Part shown: piece by piece, positions 44,388 to 51,657 of the stretch
Layout of the letters: each line of letters opens with the position of its first letter
Numbering within the stretch: position 1 is the stretch's first letter
Source: an uncultured Eubacterium sp.
GTDB taxonomy: Bacteria > Bacillota > Clostridia > Oscillospirales > Acutalibacteraceae
Assembly (NCBI GenBank): GCA_900539325.1
Contig: UQCC01000003.1
Span: forward strand, 92,521-156,520
Length of the DNA: 64,000 nt
Direction of reading: 5' to 3'
Program-made: the position numbers and the translations under genes
The notes under the pieces: generated by a model
Databases searched by the model: none
Told to the model about the DNA's origin: nothing
The model's input: only the letters and a program-made list of their open reading frames with translations

Positions 44388-44414
44388 AAAACAGGTTTCA
44401 ATATGGTGTTTTTT
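44384..44414 (+). promoter_or_regulatory. A/U hairpin before the hsp20 ribosome site
   Basis: ATAAAAAACA pairs with TGTTTTTTAT around a 13-base loop, ending a few bases before AAAGGAG. An A/U stem of 10 bp next to a ribosome site would melt on heating, but it does not itself cover the Shine-Dalgarno. Confidence 0.5.
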
Positions 44415-44433
44415 ATGAAAGGAGCGATGACTT

Positions 44434-44889
44434 ATGTTGATGCCTAGTGTATTTGGTAAAGATTTGTTCGATGACTTTTTTGATTTTCCGTTTTATGATG
44501 ACAGAGAAACGGATAAGCTTGAAAAAAAGCTGTACGGTCACAGAGGTAAAAACCTCATGAAAACCGACGTTCAGGAAACCGACAATAATTATGTTATGGA
44601 AATGGATTTGCCGGGATTTTCTAAAGACGATGTTAAGGTTTCTCTTAAAGACGGATACCTTACAATCAAGGCTGAAAAAGGTCTTGACGAAGAAGAAAAA
44701 GACAAAAAGACCGCAAAATATATCCGCAGGGAGCGTTATGCAGGTGCTTGTGAAAGAAGCTTTTATGTAGGCGATATTAACGAAGCAGACATTAAGGGTG
44801 AATTTAAGCACGGTATCCTTAAATTGACAATTCCTAAGGAACAGCCTAAAAAAGAGATTGATACAACAAAATATATCGAGCTCGATTAA
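44434..44889 (+). CDS. Small heat-shock protein Hsp20/alpha-crystallin
   Basis: 151 residues. An N-terminal arm (FGKDLFDDFFDFPFYDD) precedes an alpha-crystallin domain (MKTDVQETDNNYVMEMDLPGFSKDDVKVSLKDGYLTIKAEK) ending in the conserved GILKLTIPKEQPK, with the C-terminal I-x-I/V-type tail region after it (EIDTTKYIELD). It holds unfolding proteins during stress. Control by HrcA through CIRCE is supported by the operator; a 130-base leader adds a possible second layer. Followed by a strong terminator. Confidence 0.95.
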   Translation: MLMPSVFGKDLFDDFFDFPFYDDRETDKLEKKLYGHRGKNLMKTDVQETDNNYVMEMDLPGFSKDDVKVSLKDGYLTIKAEKGLDEEEKDKKTAKYIRRERYAGACERSFYVGDINEADIKGEFKHGILKLTIPKEQPKKEIDTTKYIELD

Positions 44890-44938
44890 TTAAGTATTAA
44901 GTAAATTGTTTTCTCCTCTTACAAATAAACAATTAAAA

Positions 44939-44975
44939 GACCGTCGCAGGTGTAAAAGCCTGCGGCGGTTTTTTG
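44939..44975. terminator. Terminator between hsp20 and agrC-like gene
   Basis: CCGTCGCAGG/CCTGCGGCGG stem followed by TTTTTTG on the plus strand, 50 bases after hsp20; A run on the other side may also serve the convergent kinase gene. Confidence 0.88.
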
Positions 44976-44980
44976 TATAA

Positions 44981-46276
44981 TCATTCATCTTTCATAGGAA
45001 AGAATATTGTTGTACAAAACAGTTTTTCATCCTCTTTATATTCCCACTCAACATCCCCATTATATTTTTTAACGGACTTTGTTATACTTTTAAATCCATA
45101 GCCGTGGAGTCCGCCGTCCTTTTTGGTAGTCAGCAACTTATCATTATTGCAGTGCGGCGGAAAATCGCACGAATTTGAAAGTTCTAAAAAAAGAATATTT
45201 CCAAAAGAATTTATGGAAAGCGTCATCAGTTTATCTTTTGATTTTATTGCACTTTCAACAGCATTATCAAGCAAATTGTTGAATATTGATGTCAAATCCG
45301 TTTGACTTATAAAATCAAATTTTGATGTATGAATATTTTTCTCAAAAGTTATCCCCTGCTTTTTCGACAAATAATCATACTTGTCGATTATCAAATCAAG
45401 AAGTTTGTTTGAAGTTTTGCCGATTTTATTGTTGTTTGACAAATCACTTGACAGCGAGGAAACATATTCTTTTATTTCTTCCGAATTATCCGACAGCTTA
45501 CCGATATTTTCAAGATGCTTTTGTATATCGTGCACAAAGATTTGAAGTTCGTCATTTTGATGCTCAAGAAGTTCAAAATACGCTTCTTCTATTTTTTCCT
45601 TTTCCCTTATGGTTCTAAGCTCCATAAGCTCCTGTTCTTTTTCTGCCGTATGCTGTTGAAAAATACAGAAAACGATAATCGACACCGTAAGCAAAAGACT
45701 TGTAAGAGATATGAATATTTTTAAATTTCCATCCAACTCTGTTGAATAAAACACAATAGCAAAATCAAAAAGCACAAAAATAAGCGAAAACGGATATATA
45801 TAAAATGCGTAATCAACCTTGGTATTATCTCTGCTGTTTTTGATTATATCGGATATTATTTTAAGGACAATAAAAAGCAATGATTTACTGAGCAAAATCA
45901 TCAATAGATATTGATAAGGGTCTTTTGTGTACTCCTTAGAATTTGTATTAAACACCACACTTGTAAAAGTTATCGACACAAGTTCCGTAACAAATACAAG
46001 CAATGTTATAAGCGAACTGTAAAAGGCAGAACTTTTTGCAGAAAATTCATATAAGATTTTAGCTATAACATACTGAAAAATCAAAAGTATCAAAAAATTC
46101 AAAAATGTATTGTAATTAAATATTAAATTTGATACACACATTATAACATAAGAACTTATTATCAAAAGCAACCTTAACTTATTCTCATTTCTATTTTTTC
46201 TGATTCCTTCATAAAAATAGAAAACAACCAACGCTTCAATCAACTGAAGGCAAATATTTAACATTCCGCTTATCAT
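44981..46276 (-). CDS. AgrC-like sensor histidine kinase (GHKL type)
   Basis: About 431 residues. The N-terminal ~210 residues form six or seven transmembrane helices with no extracellular domain, the layout of AgrC-type peptide receptors. The cytoplasmic half has the H-box IFVHDIQKHLENIG, the N-box NNLLDNAVESAI and the G-box GLHGYGFKSI; the second G-box of classical HisKA kinases is missing, as in HPK10 kinases. ATG 46276 overlaps the response regulator stop (ATGA). It should sense the cyclic peptide made from the agrD-like gene at 47597 and phosphorylate the LytTR regulator. Confidence 0.93.
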   Translation of the reverse strand: MISGMLNICLQLIEALVVFYFYEGIRKNRNENKLRLLLIISSYVIMCVSNLIFNYNTFLNFLILLIFQYVIAKILYEFSAKSSAFYSSLITLLVFVTELVSITFTSVVFNTNSKEYTKDPYQYLLMILLSKSLLFIVLKIISDIIKNSRDNTKVDYAFYIYPFSLIFVLFDFAIVFYSTELDGNLKIFISLTSLLLTVSIIVFCIFQQHTAEKEQELMELRTIREKEKIEEAYFELLEHQNDELQIFVHDIQKHLENIGKLSDNSEEIKEYVSSLSSDLSNNNKIGKTSNKLLDLIIDKYDYLSKKQGITFEKNIHTSKFDFISQTDLTSIFNNLLDNAVESAIKSKDKLMTLSINSFGNILFLELSNSCDFPPHCNNDKLLTTKKDGGLHGYGFKSITKSVKKYNGDVEWEYKEDEKLFCTTIFFPMKDE

Positions 46277-46983
46277 TGTTTTCTCCTTTTTAAATACTCG
46301 CAAAAGATTTTTCTGAAATCTTTTTGTTTATTATAAGCAATCGGAATTATTTTGCCGTCGGATAAAACAATCTCTTTTCTTTGATAATTCTGTATGTATT
46401 CCATATTAATTATAAAACTGTTATGCGGTCTGCCAAAGCATATATTAGTAAGCTTACTTTCCCAATAATCCATATTTTCGGCAGTATTATAAGTTTTGTT
46501 TTCGGTAACAACAAATGTTTTGTGATCTGCATTTTCTACATAAATAACATCTTTTGCCTTAATTTTTTGAATTTGTTTTGAACTTTTAAGGTAAAAACTG
46601 ATTTCATCTTCATTTATCAGTTGAACTGCTTTTTCAAGTCCGTTATAAAGCCTGATATGGTCAATAGGCTTTTTAATAAACCTCAGTGCAAACAAATCCA
46701 TTGCATCATCTATATATTTTTCATACGCCGTAATAAAAAAGATAACAATATGTTTATTTCTTTCCTTTAGAAGTTTTGCCAACTTCAAACCCGAAATGTT
46801 GCCTATTTCTATATCAAGAAACGCAATATTATAAATCTTATCGCTTTCGCCGGCACTTAAGCCGTCATTAAAAATGTCAACATTGTAAGCAATATTGTTA
46901 TCATCACAATAGTCAATAAGGCATTTGTATACCTCATCAACATACTTTTTCTCGTCATCACATATCATAGCATTAATTAACAT
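46273..46983 (-). CDS. AgrA-like LytTR response regulator
   Basis: 236 residues. Receiver domain ~1-125 with acidic pocket (MICDDEKKYVDEV) and the phospho-acceptor in IAFLDIEIGNISGLKLAK; FFITAY and FIKKPID supply the conserved Thr and Lys. The C-terminal LytTR DNA-binding domain starts near 140 (YLKSSKQIQKIKAKDVIYVENADHK, FGRPHNSFIINMEYIQNYQRKEIVLSDGKIIPIA). It is co-translated with the kinase gene. By family it should bind LytTR repeats at agr and target promoters; I found no clear pair of the standard 9-bp repeats at 12-13 base spacing. Confidence 0.93.
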   Translation of the reverse strand: MLINAMICDDEKKYVDEVYKCLIDYCDDNNIAYNVDIFNDGLSAGESDKIYNIAFLDIEIGNISGLKLAKLLKERNKHIVIFFITAYEKYIDDAMDLFALRFIKKPIDHIRLYNGLEKAVQLINEDEISFYLKSSKQIQKIKAKDVIYVENADHKTFVVTENKTYNTAENMDYWESKLTNICFGRPHNSFIINMEYIQNYQRKEIVLSDGKIIPIAYNKQKDFRKIFCEYLKRRKQ

Positions 46984-47002
46984 AATATTCTCCCAACAAA
47001 AA

Positions 47003-47036
47003 GCAGTCGATTCGGCAAAACGCCGAACCGACCGTA
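47003..47036 (-). terminator. Hairpin between XRE gene and agrA-like gene
   Basis: TCGGTTCGGC, GTTTT, GCCGAATCGA on the minus strand followed by CTGCTTTTTG. A terminator or attenuator that would reduce readthrough from the XRE gene into the two-component genes. Confidence 0.65.
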
Positions 47037-47041
47037 CAATG

Positions 47042-47380
47042 CTATCTTTTATTTTTCAGTCGTTCTTTTGTTTCTTTATACGCAAGAATCATTTGATAAA
47101 CTACCTCTTGGTCATCCTCATCCATATGTTTTATAAGGTCAATAGTATTTTCAGATACAGTCTTGTGATAAGCACCGCAAATCAATTCACAAGGGCATAC
47201 ATTTAACGCATCGCACAACTCGGTAAGTGTTTTATATGACAATTTATTTGTACCTCTCTCAAGGTTTGACACTTGATTTCGAGACAAATTAATTTGTTCA
47301 CCGAGCTGTTCCTGAGTAATATTTGAAGCCTCACGAAACTTTTTAATTCTGTTTCCGATTATATTTGAATCCAATACCAT
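47042..47380 (-). CDS. XRE-family transcriptional regulator at the agr locus
   Basis: 112 residues. The N-terminal Cro/C1 helix-turn-helix is clear: IGNRIKKFREASNITQEQLGEQINLSRNQVSNLERGTNKLSYKTLTELCDALNVCPCELI. The C-terminal ~45 residues (ISENTIDLIKHMDEDDQEVVYQMILAYKETKERLKN-like region) are helical and probably dimerise. It lies between the two-component genes and the divergent agrD-agrB pair. Two matching dyads stand in the divergent intergenic region, so repression of agrD/agrB and of itself is a reasonable inference. Confidence 0.92.
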   Translation of the reverse strand: MVLDSNIIGNRIKKFREASNITQEQLGEQINLSRNQVSNLERGTNKLSYKTLTELCDALNVCPCELICGAYHKTVSENTIDLIKHMDEDDQEVVYQMILAYKETKERLKNKR

Positions 47381-47433
47381 TTTATCACCACCTTTATAAT
47401 ATCATTTGTTTTCAACATCGTACACAAAGCCAA

Positions 47434-47450
47434 ACTGTGAAATACACAGT
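47434..47450. promoter_or_regulatory. Dyad operator 1 in the agr intergenic region
   Basis: ACTGTG-AAATA-CACAGT, a perfect 6-bp inverted repeat with 5-base centre. The similarity extends outward as CAAAG..CTTTG to span 47425-47459. Confidence 0.72.
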
Positions 47451-47472
47451 CCGACTTTGCAATGCGTAAAAA

Positions 47473-47489
47473 ATTGTGCAATTCACAGT
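47473..47489. promoter_or_regulatory. Dyad operator 2 in the agr intergenic region
   Basis: ATTGTG-CAATT-CACAGT, the same dyad with one arm mismatch, 39 bp centre to centre from dyad 1 and followed by the same ACTTTG extension on the right side. Confidence 0.7.
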
Positions 47490-47596
47490 ATTACTTTGAA
47501 AATTATGTAAAACGGTAGAAAAAATTAAGAAAAAAGCATAAATTATTGAATTCTGCTTCTCAACAATGCTAATATGCAATAAAGGAGGTTGGTAAT

Positions 47597-47746
47597 ATGA
47601 AAAAATCAACAAAAAGGGCTTTAGACAAGGCAGTCAATTTTATCAACTTTTCATTAAAAGTTGATGCAAATTCAACCTGTACTGTAATGGCATTTCAGCC
47701 TAAAGCACCCGAAAAATTGAATAAATTCAAAAAAAATGATAAATAA
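47597..47746 (+). CDS. agrD: AgrD-like cyclic autoinducer peptide precursor
   Basis: 49 residues, starting behind AAAGGAGG. The N-terminal ~22 residues form a Lys-containing amphipathic helix (KRALDKAVNFINFSLKV). Next comes the core ANSTCTVMAF with a single Cys28, and then the diagnostic acidic/proline tail start QPKAPEKL. In Staphylococcus AgrD the order is YSTCDFIM then DEPKVPEEL, so the alignment predicts a thiolactone ring from Cys28 to Ala32 (or Phe33) with a short N-terminal tail. The gene overlaps agrB by 11 bases. Processing by the AgrB-like protein is inferred from the family. Confidence 0.9.
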   Translation: MKKSTKRALDKAVNFINFSLKVDANSTCTVMAFQPKAPEKLNKFKKNDK

Positions 47747-48344
47747 TTTATCAAAAAAAATCACAAAAGAATTAGTAAAACGAAACATTCTTTCACAAGA
47801 TGACTTTGAACTTTATCATTACGGTTTTTTTATAGCACTTTCCGATTTATGGTTGCTTACATTTACAATTATAGTCGGAATACTGTTAAAAGCAATCGTA
47901 TTAAGTCTTGTGTTTTTCTTTTCATTCTTTTTAATCAGGAGATTTGCAGGCGGATTTCATGCAAAGACGGAATGGCAATGTCAAATATATTCCCTGTCGT
48001 CATTACTGCTCAGCTTAATCTGTGCAAAATATTTGCTCATAAATCTAAGCGGCAAACACCTTTTGATGCTGTGTTTAGCAGGAGTGATTATAACAACATT
48101 GTTATCACCTGTTGACACATACGAAAAAGAATTGTCACAAAGCGAAAGAAAAAAGTTCAAATCCATCACATTCTGTATCGGCGGTGCCCTATTATTGCTG
48201 AACTATATTTTATTCAACTTCAAAATACAAATTGCATGCACCGGAATAACAACGGCATATTTGCTTGAAAGTATTTTGTTGATTTTCGGAAAAATATTCA
48301 ACAAATCTAAAAGACGCAAAGCACTTTTGGATACAGAAAATTAA
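47736..48344 (+). CDS. agrB: AgrB-like autoinducer peptide-processing membrane protease
   Basis: 202 residues with about six transmembrane segments. The cysteine protease motif RRFAGGFHAKTEWQC contains His75 and Cys82, spaced exactly as His77/Cys84 of Staphylococcus AgrB, with the Arg pair upstream. AgrB removes the AgrD tail and forms the thiolactone. The C-terminus is basic (KIFNKSKRRKALLD). The gene begins inside the 3' end of agrD. Order here is agrD-agrB, with kinase and regulator on the opposite strand, unlike Staphylococcus agrBDCA. Confidence 0.95.
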   Translation: MINNLSKKITKELVKRNILSQDDFELYHYGFFIALSDLWLLTFTIIVGILLKAIVLSLVFFFSFFLIRRFAGGFHAKTEWQCQIYSLSSLLLSLICAKYLLINLSGKHLLMLCLAGVIITTLLSPVDTYEKELSQSERKKFKSITFCIGGALLLLNYILFNFKIQIACTGITTAYLLESILLIFGKIFNKSKRRKALLDTEN

Positions 48345-48350
48345 TTCGCA

Positions 48351-48513
48351 TTTGCACAGATTGCTTTACTGCCGAGGTTAAGCATATGGGAGTCATGTAA
48401 CACGGCAACAGCCGTGGCGTCGTAATGAATGCAAAGCCAGAGCATCTATGTAAAGCAATCCTGTTGCATAATAAAAAAAGAGGTCTGGCGATTTTTATCG
48501 TCAGGCTCTTTTT
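48351..48513 (+). ncRNA. Structured RNA candidate downstream of agrB
   Basis: An exact 11-bp closing helix (48359-48369 with 48450-48460), extended by CAG/CTG and TGCA pairs outside, encloses three hairpins: GTTA..CAT/ATG..TAAC, CACGGC-AACA-GCCGTG (48401-48416) and ATGC/GCAT around AAAGCCAGA. It ends with a strong intrinsic terminator (48474-48512). No promoter is obvious between agrB and the RNA, so it may be a 3' part of the agrDB transcript or a processed RNA. I do not recognise an Rfam family. This and the next hairpins account for the gap 48345-48655. Confidence 0.6.
48474..48513 (+). terminator. Terminator of the agrDB transcript / RNA candidate
   Basis: AAAAGAG with inner GTCTGGCGAT/ATCGTCAGGC pairs and TCTTTTTT; very stable stem plus U tract. 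Confidence 0.92.
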
Positions 48514-48539
48514 TACTGTCCGCACAATTTTGAGGGCAG

Positions 48540-48573
48540 TACAAAAACCACCCTGTTGGGTGGTTTCGTTTTA
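48540..48573. terminator. Bidirectional terminator before the AraC gene end
   Basis: AAAACCACCC, TGTT, GGGTGGTTTCGTTTT on the plus strand; the minus strand reads into GTTTTTG after the AraC gene. A second hairpin, ACTGTCC/GGGCAGT, lies at 48516-48540. Confidence 0.8.
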
Positions 48574-48655
48574 TGTCTTTGTACCACATATTTGATACAA
48601 TGTGACCACTATTGTTTATGTAATGTCTATTTAGTTAAAAAATAAATAGACGACA

Positions 48656-49525
48656 TTATTTCTTGATTACAGGAACCCAAATTTCACTGTGATAATCTGA
48701 ACTGCCCATATTTCCTTCGGTATATGCTTCTATATCCATTTCATAGGTAGGCTCATAACCCGATGTAGGAAAAAATTCCGAAACAATCTTGTGCCACTTT
48801 TCCTGAATAGCATTCGGCATAGCGCCTTTACACTCAAATATTGCCCAAGTTCTTGCAGGAATAGTGTTCTTTCTGAACCCTTTTGGTACTGTTGTGTTCT
48901 CATCGCATTTCGCCGCAATAGAATAATCAAATGTTTTTGCATTTTCAGGTAGATTTCCGTAACATATACCGAAAATGTAGGTTCTGTCAGTTGTAATATC
49001 AAATAAGTTTTTAACCGTACCGTCATTATGTGATCTCGTCCAAAAGTCAGGAATACTTTTCGCATTTTCAGAGTTATCAACGGTATGTGCTTCTACCTTT
49101 TCAATAATGTCAAATGCAGCCTTTTCAATAATCTTGTAATCCATTATATTGCCTCCGCTTAATGTTATTTTCACGGAAAGTGGAGAAAAGGATTTGAGTT
49201 TAGAGCCATCTTTTTTTGCATCGGAAGGTGTAACTCCGTGAAATTTTGAAAAGGCTCTTGTGAAACTCTCGGGACTTTCATAGCCGTATTTCAAAGCGAT
49301 ATCAATCACTTTGTTATCAGTTGCGCTCAACTCATTTCCGGCAAGAGTAAGTCGTCTGTTACGAATATAATCTCCAAGAGTTATTCCGCACAAAATACTG
49401 AAAATTCTTTGGAAATAGAAACTTGAACAAGATGCTTGTTTTGCAGCTTCATCATAGTCGATTTTTTCTGTCAGATTTTCCTCAATGTAGTTAATCGCAT
49501 TTTGTATTCCTGTCAGCCAATCCAT
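48656..49525 (-). CDS. AraC-family regulator with GyrI-like effector domain
   Basis: 289 residues. The N-terminal ~105 are two AraC helix-turn-helices (YDEAAKQASCSSFYFQRIFSILCGITLGDYIRNRRLTLAGNEL; VIDIALKYGYESPESFTRAFSKFHGVTPSDAKK). The C-terminal ~165 are a GyrI-like/effector-binding domain (RTYIFGICYG, PARTWAIFECKGAMPNAIQEKWHKIVSEFFPTSGYEP, DIEAYTEG, SEIWVPVIKK). The Rob/BmrR-like layout binds lipophilic ligands and often controls multidrug efflux; no pump is next to it. The 49526-49760 stretch upstream holds nothing else I can support. Confidence 0.93.
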   Translation of the reverse strand: MDWLTGIQNAINYIEENLTEKIDYDEAAKQASCSSFYFQRIFSILCGITLGDYIRNRRLTLAGNELSATDNKVIDIALKYGYESPESFTRAFSKFHGVTPSDAKKDGSKLKSFSPLSVKITLSGGNIMDYKIIEKAAFDIIEKVEAHTVDNSENAKSIPDFWTRSHNDGTVKNLFDITTDRTYIFGICYGNLPENAKTFDYSIAAKCDENTTVPKGFRKNTIPARTWAIFECKGAMPNAIQEKWHKIVSEFFPTSGYEPTYEMDIEAYTEGNMGSSDYHSEIWVPVIKK

Positions 49526-49761
49526 TGCTTTTCCCCTCTCCGTGTGATTACATTATAGAGCAATTAAAATTATTTTTCCTGATTTTCAGTGTTCAGTTGT
49601 GCAAGGGTTTTGTTTGTATTCTTCTATTGAAATCATATTGTTAACTCCATAAAACATCTTTTCTGTTTTACTTTATCAAATATATATAACCAAGTCAATT
49701 CTTTCTGCTTCAATTATTTCTATTCCCTGATTGAACGAGGATTTATTTCTTTGCTGAACAG

Positions 49762-49805
49762 ACAAAAAACAGGACACTAAAAATTGTATCATTTTTAGTG
49801 TCCTA
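49762..49805 (-). terminator. Terminator after initiator tRNA
   Basis: AGGACACTAAAAAT, GATACA-type loop, ATTTTTAGTGTCCT, then GTTTTTTG on the minus strand; perfect ~14-bp stem starting 4 bases after the tRNA. Confidence 0.92.
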
Positions 49806-49808
49806 TGG

Positions 49809-49884
<76 letters not shown>

Positions 49885-49924
49885 ATATTTAGTTATGCAC
49901 TGCATTGCCTCAATGCGTATTAAT

Positions 49925-49952
49925 ATTATAGCAGATAAATCCAAAATGTCAA
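49925..49952 (-). promoter_or_regulatory. tRNA-fMet promoter
   Basis: TTGACA (49947-49952), 16 bases, TATAAT (49925-49930) on the minus strand. Confidence 0.88.
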
Positions 49953-49973
49953 GAGGATTTTTACACTTTTTTG

Positions 49974-50119
49974 AAAACAAAGAACGGGTAGTCCAAGTGT
50001 CCGCTTAAACTACCCATCTTCGTTGTTTAATAAAACAATTTCTATTGTTGTGTGTTGTGAAGTTGCTGAAAGACACAACACAGGGCGCTATTACCGTCAC
50101 GCCGACCACTAAAGTGGTT
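49974..50119 (-). ncRNA. Independent small RNA candidate upstream of tRNA-fMet
   Basis: About 146 bases between a consensus promoter (50126-50154) and a terminator-like hairpin (GGGTAGT/ACTACCC, 49986-50015, then GTTCTTTGTTTTC). Inside are ACCACTTTAGTGGT, a GGCG/CGCC-flanked element (TGACGGTAATAG), and GTGTTGTG/CACAACAC around a 14-base loop. There is no ORF with a ribosome site. It does not show the SRP, 6S, tmRNA or RNase P signatures. It fills most of the gap 49885-50304; the rest (50155-50240) is AT-rich with nothing recognised. Confidence 0.62.
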
Positions 50120-50125
50120 ACATAT

Positions 50126-50154
50126 ATAGTACAACATAAAAAAAATAATGTCAA
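50126..50154 (-). promoter_or_regulatory. Promoter of the small RNA candidate
   Basis: TTGACA (50149-50154), 17 bases, TACTAT (50126-50131) on the minus strand. Confidence 0.82.
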
Positions 50155-50246
50155 GAATTTTCAAAAATTTTTCTCATTTCGGTAAATATGCCGAAAAGCG
50201 AATAAAAAATCTGTAATTTTGCACAAAAGGCAATTCGGAGCACTAT

Positions 50247-50275
50247 TTTACAAATAAAAGAATATATGCTAAAAT
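50247..50275 (+). promoter_or_regulatory. Promoter of the glycerate kinase operon
   Basis: TTTACA (50247-50252), 17 bases, TAAAAT (50270-50275), 30 bases before the ATG. Confidence 0.72.
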
Positions 50276-50304
50276 AAAATCATTAAAAATTATGAGGTAC
50301 AAAT

Positions 50305-51375
50305 ATGAAAATACTTATTGTTCCCGACTCATACAAAGGTACATTGTCATCAGTTGAAGTTGCCGAAACCATAAAATTTGTGCTTGAAAAAGCATCAAAT
50401 TGTAATGTAAAAGCTATACCCTTTGCCGACGGTGGTGAAGGCTTTTGCAATGCGGTAAAATCAATTTGTAAAGGTGAAATACTTTACGCAAAATGTCACG
50501 ATATTTACGGCAAGGAGATTGACGGATACATTGTAACTTTTGGCAACACGGCAGCGATTGAATGTGCTGTTGCAAGCGGATTGCAAAAGCGAAAAAATGT
50601 TATGCAAAGCAGCAGCTACGGCACAGGTGAATTAATCCGCTTTGCCGCAGAAAACGGCTATAAAAACATCATTCTCGGTCTTGGCGGAACAGGTTGCTGT
50701 GACGGTGGTATCGGTGCTCTTTCGGCACTCGGAGTTAGGTTTTATGACGAAAATCAAAATGTTATGAAAATGCCGAAAAGCAATGATATGAACTTTGTTT
50801 TCGGTATGAGCACGAAAGGCAAAGTAAAGGATATAAGCTTTACATTTGCGAGCGATGTTGAAAACGAATTTTTCGGCAAAAACGGGGCGGCATTTGTATT
50901 TGCTCCGCAAAAAGGAGCACGCAAAACCGATGTTGAAGAACTCGACCAAGGCTTACAAAGGCTCAATGCATTTTTCAAAACCGATGTAAGCAAGCTTAAA
51001 GGTGCCGGAGCGGCAGGCGGAATCTGCGGCGGACTGTATTCTGTTTACGGCGGAGAAATAAAATCCGGATTTGACATTTTAAGCGAACTTTGCGACCTTG
51101 AAAGTGAAATCAAAAATGCCGACATTGTGATAACCGGTGAGGGCAAAACCGACGAACAAACTCTGATGGGCAAATTGCCGTACAAAATAAGCGAGCTTTG
51201 CAAAAAGCACGGTAAAAAATGTGTGATTATAAGCGGCAGTGCAGACAATGTCAAAATCGGTGACGAGATGATTACCCTTGTTGACGATAAAACCACGCTT
51301 AAAGAGGTACTTGAGCATCCGATTGAAGTTTTGAGCGAAAAAGTACAAAACAACCTTGAAATCATACTCAAATAA
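50305..51375 (+). CDS. Glycerate kinase (GarK/GlxK family)
   Basis: 356 residues. It phosphorylates glycerate with ATP. Family landmarks: ILIVPDSYKGTLSSVEVAETI at the N-terminus, IPFADGGEGFCNAV, AAIECAVASGL, SSYGTGELIRFAAENG, LGLGGTGCCDGGIGALSALGVRFYD, KGAGAAGGICGGLYSVYGGEIKSGFD and ADIVITGEGKTDEQTLMGK. The MEVLSEKV-type C-terminus is complete. First gene of a plus-strand unit with a 73-residue protein and an alpha-mannosidase, which suggests a role in carbohydrate or glycan use. Confidence 0.97.
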   Translation: MKILIVPDSYKGTLSSVEVAETIKFVLEKASNCNVKAIPFADGGEGFCNAVKSICKGEILYAKCHDIYGKEIDGYIVTFGNTAAIECAVASGLQKRKNVMQSSSYGTGELIRFAAENGYKNIILGLGGTGCCDGGIGALSALGVRFYDENQNVMKMPKSNDMNFVFGMSTKGKVKDISFTFASDVENEFFGKNGAAFVFAPQKGARKTDVEELDQGLQRLNAFFKTDVSKLKGAGAAGGICGGLYSVYGGEIKSGFDILSELCDLESEIKNADIVITGEGKTDEQTLMGKLPYKISELCKKHGKKCVIISGSADNVKIGDEMITLVDDKTTLKEVLEHPIEVLSEKVQNNLEIILK

Positions 51376-51415
51376 TTATATAATATTATAACTAAAAATT
51401 TTAAGGAGAATATCC

Positions 51416-51637
51416 ATGAAAGTAAGAATACCAAAACACAGAGAATTTCAAATCAAATTTGCGGACAACTATCCGCTTGAAGCAGAAGCTTGGGAAAAGC
51501 TTAATCAAATCGTAAAGGACTACTCGGTAGACGGCAAAAGTGTACGCACTCCTACATTTATCGAAGATAACGAAGCAAAGGTAAAGGCTTTGCAGGAAGA
51601 ATACGAGTTTGAATACGAAATTATTGAAGTACAGTAA
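51416..51637 (+). CDS. Small protein of unknown function
   Basis: 73 residues, acidic, with AAGGAG 9 bases before the ATG. No signal peptide, helix or known motif: MKVRIPKHREFQIKFADN, then alternating charged residues and EYEFEYEIIEV at the end, which looks like a beta strand. It stands 40 bases after glycerate kinase and 20 before the mannosidase, so it is probably co-transcribed with them. Confidence 0.7.
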   Translation: MKVRIPKHREFQIKFADNYPLEAEAWEKLNQIVKDYSVDGKSVRTPTFIEDNEAKVKALQEEYEFEYEIIEVQ

Positions 51638-51657
51638 TTAACGAAACGAGATACATC

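Noticed and set aside
47434..47498. Standard LytTR direct repeats for the AgrA-like regulator
   Set aside because: The repeated elements are inverted dyads 39 bp apart, not 9-bp direct repeats with 12-13 base spacing.
48351..48513. c-di-GMP-I, THF or cobalamin riboswitch after agrB
   Set aside because: The conserved core sequences of these classes are not present, and no gene follows the element on the plus strand.
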